From Pseudomonas putida (lineage in GTDB: Bacteria; Pseudomonadota; Gammaproteobacteria; Pseudomonadales; Pseudomonadaceae): a stretch of 64,000 nucleotides of DNA. Position 1 is the stretch's first letter, and every line of letters starts with the position of its first letter. The position numbers and the translations under genes were made by a program. Shown here piece by piece: positions 59,893 through 64,000 of the stretch. A model generated the notes under the pieces. The model did not search any database. It saw only the letters and a program-made list of their open reading frames with translations, and was not told where the DNA came from. The stretch spans positions 353,246 through 417,245 of the forward strand of contig NZ_JAETZZ010000003.1 in the NCBI RefSeq assembly GCF_022627325.1. The letters are read 5' to 3'.

Positions 59893-59939
59893 TCCGGTAT
59901 CATCGCGCGCCCCAAGACCGTGATCCACCCCTTATAACG

Positions 59940-60344
59940 ATGAAAACGACCCTGATTGCCGCAGCCGAAGTCGACCGCCTGGAAACCTGGCAACGCTATG
60001 CCAGCCACATGTGCGGGGGCTGTCATTCGACCTGCTGCACCCTGCCTGTGGAAGTGAAGATCAAAGACCTGATCCGCATCGGCGTGGTGGACGAGTTCGA
60101 AAAGGACGAACCCCCGAAGAACGTGGCCAAGCGCCTGCAAAAGGAAGGCATCATCGAGCGATTCAACCAGAAGTCGGGGATCTTCACCCTGACCCGGATG
60201 AGCAACGATGACTGCATGTACCTGGACCGTAAGAGCCGGCTGTGCACCATTTATGACAAGCGCCCGGATACCTGCCGGAACCACCCGAAGGTCGGGCCGC
60301 GGCCGGGGTATTGTGCTTACAAGCCGAAAGCACCCGGACGTTGA
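59940..60344 (+). CDS. YkgJ family cysteine-cluster protein
   Basis: 134-aa protein with the zinc/iron-chelating CxxCxxxCC-type cluster: MCGGCHSTCC near residue 22, then DCMYLD, LCTIYDKRPDTCRNHPKVG and YCAY. This is the YkgJ/CxxCxxCC family, probably metal-binding, function unknown. The ATG at 59940 follows the AT-rich palindrome region; a 40-residue upstream extension crosses the promoter and was rejected. Confidence 0.88.
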   Translation: MKTTLIAAAEVDRLETWQRYASHMCGGCHSTCCTLPVEVKIKDLIRIGVVDEFEKDEPPKNVAKRLQKEGIIERFNQKSGIFTLTRMSNDDCMYLDRKSRLCTIYDKRPDTCRNHPKVGPRPGYCAYKPKAPGR

Positions 60345-60383
60345 CGAGCCATCTGAGACCCAATAGACTTTTAACCGTCTTGA

Positions 60384-60509
60384 TGTACACGGAGCTTCCT
60401 TCGGGAAGTGTCTAGACGCCGCCATCTGGTTCCGGCCGTGCCGGTTGATGGGATTAGTCCCTAAGGGCCTCCGCGATACGACCCCCTTCATTGGGGGTTT
60501 CGTATTTTT
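60384..60509 (+). ncRNA. Structured RNA candidate ending in a strong intrinsic terminator
   Basis: Consecutive hairpins: CTTCC-TTCG-GGAAG (60395-60408, UUCG tetraloop) closed by ACAC/GTGT; CCATC...GATGG with inner CCGG/CCGG (60422-60451); then ATACGACCCCC paired with GGGGGT..CGTAT (60476-60505) followed by five T residues. It may be a small RNA or the structured 3' end of the ykgJ-type transcript. I could not assign it to a known RNA family. Confidence 0.5.
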
Positions 60510-60517
60510 ACAGGTTG

Positions 60518-61129
60518 CTATCGCCTTACAGGCCGTCGAATCGGCTCATTTCTCAGTTTCTTCAGCATCAGCAACCAGCCTTTAATCTTCTCGTGCCGCT
60601 TCAGCGCCGTAGGCCGATTCGAAGGATGGCCAGGGTCACGCACATAAGCACTTTCCACATGGAGTTTCAGGCTACGGGGCGAGTCTCGACGCAAGTTGAA
60701 ATACACCTCATATCGACTGCCCTCCGGATACCCGAACTGATTACCCTCGATGGTCAACCAGTTGCTATGCCCAGTAAATAGGCACTGTCGCTCAGGCAAC
60801 GAAGCAATAATCGAAGGCAACTGAACTGACAGCTTGTGACGACCAGGGCAGAAGGCACGGCGAATTCCCCGATGATCGATCAAGAGGTGATCGTGCCCCA
60901 TCTGTTCGAAGTCCAGTTCAGTACCTTGCTTGGGACCCTAGCTGACGCAGTGACTTGAGTACTCGACCGCCAGTGCTACTTCCCCCATGCCCCGATCAGC
61001 CAGGCCCGGGATCTTCAACTGATGTGAGATTGGACGCAAATGAAGCAGACTCCACGAACTGCCTGCGACCTCGATCTGGCCACGAGCCAAGTGTTCCTTC
61101 CACCCCTTGCCCTTCATTTTCAGCCTCAA
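60518..61129 (-). pseudogene. Hypothetical protein gene interrupted by an in-frame TAG
   Basis: On the minus strand one frame reads from 61129 (MRLKMKGKGWKEHLARGQ...) to EYSSHCVS, hits TAG at 60938-60940, and continues in the same frame through GPKQGTELDFEQMGHDHLL to RRPVRR at 60518. The part after the stop (RAFCPGRHKLSVQLP, RYEVYFNL, VESAYVRD) looks like a real conserved protein and resembles, from memory, a plasmid/genomic-island-borne hypothetical family. A nonsense mutation is the simplest reading. Codon use is AT-richer than in neighbours. Confidence 0.55.
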
Positions 61130-61257
61130 TCAATTGCCAATAGGCAGCGTACTGAGGCCATCGGCTATTGCCAAAGACAGCTTGGTAAGTAATTGAGTAG
61201 AAAGAAACATGCTGTAACCGACACTGGAAATATCGGTTTCCAGTTTGCCCAAAATCA
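60996..61257 (-). pseudogene. Possible gene remnant in a second frame
   Basis: A minus-strand frame with no ATG reads from a TGA near 61258 through VSFYSITYQAVFGNSRWP and QYAAYWQLIEAENEG, a protein-like composition, before going out of register over the start of the neighbouring pseudogene and stopping at 60996. It could be the tail of a second gene overlapping the first. The rest of 61130-61440 is AT-richer, with one perfect 8-bp inverted repeat (ACTGGAAA/TTTCCAGT, 61223-61244), and shows no intact gene. Confidence 0.25.
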
Positions 61258-61448
61258 AGTCTTCACACCTCCGACCCAAGGCAACTCAACGCTGTGCATC
61301 TATTCCACTAAGAAAATTTCCCACTATTGATACAGATAGTTCCTACAGGTTTGGGCTGGCGACATCAGCCCTCGCGAAATACCCTACAAACCCTGTCGAC
61401 TCGCGTCTGATTGTTACTGGAAAGCTGTCCCCCTAGGCTTTCCAGGTC

Positions 61449-61605
61449 GCTGCACAGTTCAGCGATCGAGGTGTGGAAACCTCGGCAATTCAACATGGAG
61501 GCTGTCGTCATGACAGCTGTACGCGGGAGGCTTCCGAGCCTACCGGGTTTTCCATGTGCCTGGTTTTCCACCCCGTGTGCAGCTGTCACCCCAATGTGTG
61601 GAAAC
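61449..61605 (+). ncRNA. Structured leader RNA candidate upstream of the small-protein pair
   Basis: GCTGCACA (61449-61456) can pair with TGTGCAGC (61576-61583) and close three hairpins: CGAGGT/ACCTCG (61467-61484), GCTGTC/GACAGC (61501-61517) and AGGCT/AGCCT (61528-61541). TGTGGAAAC occurs at 61472-61480 and 61597-61605, and the complementary GGTTTTCCA occurs at 61546-61554 and 61562-61570, so mutually exclusive pairings are possible. It lies 34-190 bases before the ATG at 61639. Confidence 0.45.
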
Positions 61606-61638
61606 GGACGGGTGGCACATGAATGACATGGAGCCGAT

Positions 61639-62043
61639 ATGAAAAAGCTAGTCCCTGACCCACTCCACCACTTCGACCTCCCAGACGGCACGACCCTCAC
61701 CCACGCCATCTGCGAAAACCTCGTCCCCCTCGACCACGTCGTGGTCAACATCACCCATTACCTGATGATCGCCTACAACCACAGCCACCGCGCCCTCGAC
61801 GGCATCGAGGATGACCGCACGCGGGAGACGCTGGTGAATGGCTTGCGGGCCATGCAGTTGGCCTGGGGACAGGCGGATGCCTTGTCGCTCGCCTTGGAAC
61901 GTGCCGGCAGCACGCGCCTTTTCGCGGGCATGCCCGCCCCCACAGGGACTGTGCAATGCCCGAGGCCTGCGCCGTACCTGTGGGAGCGGGCGAGCCCGCG
62001 AAACCGGCGAAGCCGGTGCCATCCACAACAACACTCCGGGTGA
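61639..62043 (+). CDS. Small hypothetical protein (DUF6124/DUF3077-associated type), REP-extended C-terminus
   Basis: 134-aa frame. Residues 1-~92 (MKKLVPDPLHHFDLPDG, LTHAICENLVPLDH, ITHYLMIAYNHSHRALDGIEDD, LALERAG) look like a genuine small helical Pseudomonas protein of the kind that clusters with DUF3077 genes. After that the frame runs through REP DNA and the residues (Pro/Arg-rich) look non-natural, so the original stop was probably lost. The ATG follows GGAG. The next gene starts 7 bp after the present stop. Function unknown. Confidence 0.7.
   Translation: MKKLVPDPLHHFDLPDGTTLTHAICENLVPLDHVVVNITHYLMIAYNHSHRALDGIEDDRTRETLVNGLRAMQLAWGQADALSLALERAGSTRLFAGMPAPTGTVQCPRPAPYLWERASPRNRRSRCHPQQHSG
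61917..62019. repeat. Inverted pair of P. putida REP elements inside a coding frame
   Basis: The first REP (GCGGGCATGCCCGC then CCCCACAGG, 61924-61946) is followed about 30 bases later by an inverted one (CCTGTGGGAGCGGGCGAGCC from 61977, continuing CGCGAA), then an ACCGGC/GCCGGT hairpin to 62019. This is a BIME-like pair at the 3' end of the small gene. Confidence 0.85.
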
Positions 62044-62050
62044 AAAACCA

Positions 62051-62311
62051 ATGACCGAAAACAACCAGACCACCCCCGGCAAAACCTGCTTCTACCAGGG
62101 CGATGAGCACAAACAACCCCTGTTCCAGGTCTGCGCAGGGATCCCCTGCCAGGACGCCCGAGACCAAGCCTCCGAACTGCTGGGATGCGTGCGCGACCTG
62201 ACCCTTACCGCCGTCATGGACAACGACCCGCAACTGATCTGGGCCGCACACTACCTCAGTGCATTGGCCAAGGCCCTGCTGGACGATGCCGAACTGGGCA
62301 TGCGGCACTGA
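62051..62311 (+). CDS. DUF3077 family protein
   Basis: 86-aa protein. The GDEHKQPLFQVCAGIPCQDARDQASELLGCVRDLTL stretch is the DUF3077 pattern ('...F.V..GIP..DAL.QAS.LL...'), a small family almost confined to pseudomonads and often in several copies per genome; function unknown. The ATG at 62051 follows the upstream stop by seven bases; the longer open frame upstream overlaps the preceding gene. Confidence 0.8.
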   Translation: MTENNQTTPGKTCFYQGDEHKQPLFQVCAGIPCQDARDQASELLGCVRDLTLTAVMDNDPQLIWAAHYLSALAKALLDDAELGMRH

Positions 62312-62320
62312 GCCAGCGCT

Positions 62321-63745
62321 TCACGCGCTTTCTGCCGGGAAGCTGCGGCAAGCACCGCCGTGATCCGTCGGCGGATGCGCGGGATATGTCTGCGGCAGCA
62401 CCCTGACCGGGCTGGTGGCGATGAAGCCATCAGCGAACTTCGCTTCGACGAACTGCGCCTGCCACCCCGTTGCTGGCGCCGTGCGTTGCAGGGTGAAGTG
62501 TTGCTGAGGGTCCAGCGTCTCGGACTGGTAGCGAACCGCGCAGGCATAGCGGAAATCGCGATCCTGGCTGTTGTTTGCCGTCCATACCCTCACTTCCACG
62601 GGCGGCTCGGACAAGTCGACAGCCATCAGCCCAGGTTGCCCGCCCTCTGACACCTGCACGCTCGGCAGCGCTTTGCCATCGCGCAGGCGTGTCACCGCCG
62701 GCACCAAGGTGCTGACCACCTGCTGACGCACCCCACCGTGGTCCGAGTTCGGCAACACTCTCAGGCTGGTCTGGCCTGGCAGGCGTTGCTGATAATCGGT
62801 GACGGGGTCGGGCGCGAAGAAATCATCGCCGCTGGCAGACACCAGATACTTGGGAATCGCCAGGCGCTGCCCCTCCTCGCTCAGGTACTGCATCGGGTCC
62901 ATCATCGCCATGAGCCGCTCGAATGCCGGGGTGCCCAGTTGTTGCAGCACACCGGCCTGCTGGTAGGAGCCCAGCGCCAAGGGCCAGTGACCGCCATAGC
63001 GCTTGCGCAATCCAGCCAGCATGTCCGAGGTGTCCGCCACGTCGATTACGGCAGGCACGATGGCGATCACCCGCTCATCGGCCAGCGCCGTGAGCCACGC
63101 GCTCCAGCCACGCTTGGAGGCACCTGTGATGATGAAACTGTCCACCGTGAGCCCTTGCTTACCCAGTTCCAGTTCGGCCAGGTCCATCGCCCGGCTCGCC
63201 GCCGCAGCCATCGGCACATGCAGGGGTAGTTCCGGCGCGGCACCGCGCAGCGAATGTGCCCAGGTATGCGCCACGGCGTCATCCTCGCTCAGGGGCTTCT
63301 CGACATCACTGAAGGTCACGTACTGGTTGGGCGCATCGCTGATCATGACCACGGCCGTCTGCGACTTGAGAGCCACTTCGCGCAATGCTTCACGGGTATA
63401 GTCCGGGCTCTGCGCCGGCCCGTGCCGCACGCCGTTGTTCACCACCAGCAAGGCTTTGCCGGGCACTGCATTGCGCGGCACATGCAGCTCGACGTCGTGC
63501 TCCCAGCGACGCGGTTCAACCACCGGCACTGGGTCCCACACCTGCGAAACCATCTGCAAGCGACGGAAATCGTAGCCAGGTTCAGAGGCCTGTTCGAGCA
63601 GCACGGCCTCCAGAGGCTTCTGCCGCACATCGCCGATGTGGCAGTGAACGACTTCCTGCGGGCGCAGGCCGCTACAGTCCTGCAGAGCGCAGGCATGGAA
63701 ACTGGCCATCAGGCAGGGGATGGCAAGCGCAAATCGGTACTTCAT
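62321..63745 (-). CDS. PhoPQ-activated pathogenicity-related (PqaA) family protein
   Basis: 474-aa exported alpha/beta-hydrolase-like protein with a signal peptide (MKYRFALAIPCLMASFHACA). The central GASKRGWSAWL holds the putative nucleophile Ser; SASGDDFFAPD and LPNSDHGG are likely Asp and His sites. In Salmonella, PqaA is PhoP-activated and linked to antimicrobial-peptide resistance; here no PhoP box was identified. It converges with the DUF3077 gene, and the two ends are only 9 bp apart. Confidence 0.88.
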   Translation of the reverse strand: MKYRFALAIPCLMASFHACALQDCSGLRPQEVVHCHIGDVRQKPLEAVLLEQASEPGYDFRRLQMVSQVWDPVPVVEPRRWEHDVELHVPRNAVPGKALLVVNNGVRHGPAQSPDYTREALREVALKSQTAVVMISDAPNQYVTFSDVEKPLSEDDAVAHTWAHSLRGAAPELPLHVPMAAAASRAMDLAELELGKQGLTVDSFIITGASKRGWSAWLTALADERVIAIVPAVIDVADTSDMLAGLRKRYGGHWPLALGSYQQAGVLQQLGTPAFERLMAMMDPMQYLSEEGQRLAIPKYLVSASGDDFFAPDPVTDYQQRLPGQTSLRVLPNSDHGGVRQQVVSTLVPAVTRLRDGKALPSVQVSEGGQPGLMAVDLSEPPVEVRVWTANNSQDRDFRYACAVRYQSETLDPQQHFTLQRTAPATGWQAQFVEAKFADGFIATSPVRVLPQTYPAHPPTDHGGACRSFPAESA

Positions 63746-63874
63746 GGGCGTGCTTCCTCTGGAGAAAGCACGTCACGCTAGGCGGCCCTACAACCGTACA
63801 CAAGGCGTGAACACGCCTGAAAGAAGTTCCCTACACCAGCTTGAGACATAGACTACAACTCGCATCTCCAGACA

Positions 63875-63945
63875 ATCGAGTAGGAGGCGGGTTCACACCC
63901 GCCGTCCTCTCACACCACCGTGCGTACGGTTCCGTACACGGCGGT
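63875..63945 (-). ncRNA. 3' end of a group II intron (domain V/VI region)
   Basis: Just after the stop of the reverse-transcriptase frame (minus strand) comes a stem of the group II domain V type (ACCGCCGTG ... CACGGTGGT), then GGCGGG-TGTGAA-CCCGCC with CCTACTCGAT at the end, as in the closing domain VI. The intron's 3' junction is therefore expected close to 63875. Confidence 0.7.
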
Positions 63946-64000
63946 TCAGGCTATGCGGCTAAGCCGGTTGATCGTATCCAGTATCGAGACCAGTCCGAGT
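63946..64000 (-). CDS. Group II intron reverse transcriptase/maturase, C-terminal end (partial)
   Basis: Eighteen codons are visible, ending LGLVSILDTINRLSRIA then TGA. This matches, from memory, the C-terminus of bacterial group II intron-encoded proteins of Pseudomonas and relatives, and the intron's 3' RNA domains follow directly. The rest of the gene lies beyond the right edge. Confidence 0.65.
   Translation of the reverse strand, partial: LGLVSILDTINRLSRIA

Noticed and set aside
60345..60509. Possible tRNA or tmRNA after the ykgJ-type gene
   Set aside because: No acceptor stem, T-arm consensus or CCA; the hairpins fit a terminator-ended RNA instead.
61411..61626. 71-codon + strand frame before the small-protein pair
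   Set aside because: Composition is Cys/Pro/Arg-rich with no ribosome site, and the DNA is better explained by RNA secondary structure.

Overview
The window is chromosomal DNA of a fluorescent pseudomonad of the Pseudomonas putida group. It is GC-rich. It carries the medium-chain PHA locus in the order phaC1-phaZ-phaC2-phaD / phaF-phaI, followed by ubiE-ubiJ-ubiB, hisI-hisE, tatABC-rsmE, two tandem chemoreceptors, an amino-acid ABC transporter, opgGH, dtd-pip, a hut locus, fbp and glgP. P. putida-type REP palindromes lie between genes. No rRNA, tRNA, CRISPR array or replication origin was seen.

Layout: 1-2.8 kb, end of a probable dihydroorotase-like gene, hslVU behind a good sigma-32-type promoter, and a DUF971 gene. 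2.8-9.5 kb, PHA synthesis, depolymerisation, regulation and phasins. 9.7-14.4 kb, a 1,577-residue toxin-like protein set into the PHA neighbourhood, then a small PHA-granule protein. 14.8-20.8 kb, ubiquinone, histidine and Tat housekeeping operons. 20.9-25.0 kb, two chemoreceptors with flagellar sigma-28-type promoters. 25.2-27.8 kb, a polar amino-acid ABC transporter. 28.0-32.3 kb, opgGH (periplasmic glucans). 32.6-34.0 kb, dtd and pip. 34.2-39.7 kb, a very large LRR/NEL ubiquitin-ligase-type effector. 39.8-52.5 kb, histidine utilisation: hutG, hutI, hutH, a hutH paralogue, an ABC importer hutVWX, hutU, hutD, hutC and divergent hutF. 52.5-60.3 kb, lipocalin, small lipoprotein, an amino-acid-type chemoreceptor, DUF924, fbp, glgP and a YkgJ-type protein. 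60.3-62.3 kb, a patchy and partly AT-richer segment with structured RNA candidates, broken genes and two small Pseudomonas-type proteins. 62.3-64 kb, a PhoPQ-activated-type hydrolase and the 3' end of a group II intron that runs off the right edge.

How the parts work together: PhaC1/PhaC2 polymerise 3-hydroxyacyl-CoA, PhaZ mobilises the polymer, PhaI/PhaF coat the granules, and PhaD probably acts through an operator-like element found in front of both phaC1 and phaI. The hut genes take histidine to glutamate by the five-step route (HutH, HutU, HutI, HutF, HutG). HutC-type palindromes lie at both control regions, and one of them overlaps the predicted start of a sigma-54 promoter for hutU.

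Most notable observations: (1) the second hutH-like gene lacks exactly the Ala-Ser-Gly triad that forms the MIO cofactor and also lacks the usual active-site Tyr, yet sits intact inside the hut operon; (2) two giant toxin/effector-like genes interrupt otherwise core neighbourhoods; (3) a shared 22-bp element lies in front of phaC1 and phaI; (4) an RNA-like leader with paired complementary repeats lies upstream of the small-protein pair at 61.6 kb; (5) a tandem duplication spans the convergent ends of a chemoreceptor gene and an ABC ATPase gene.
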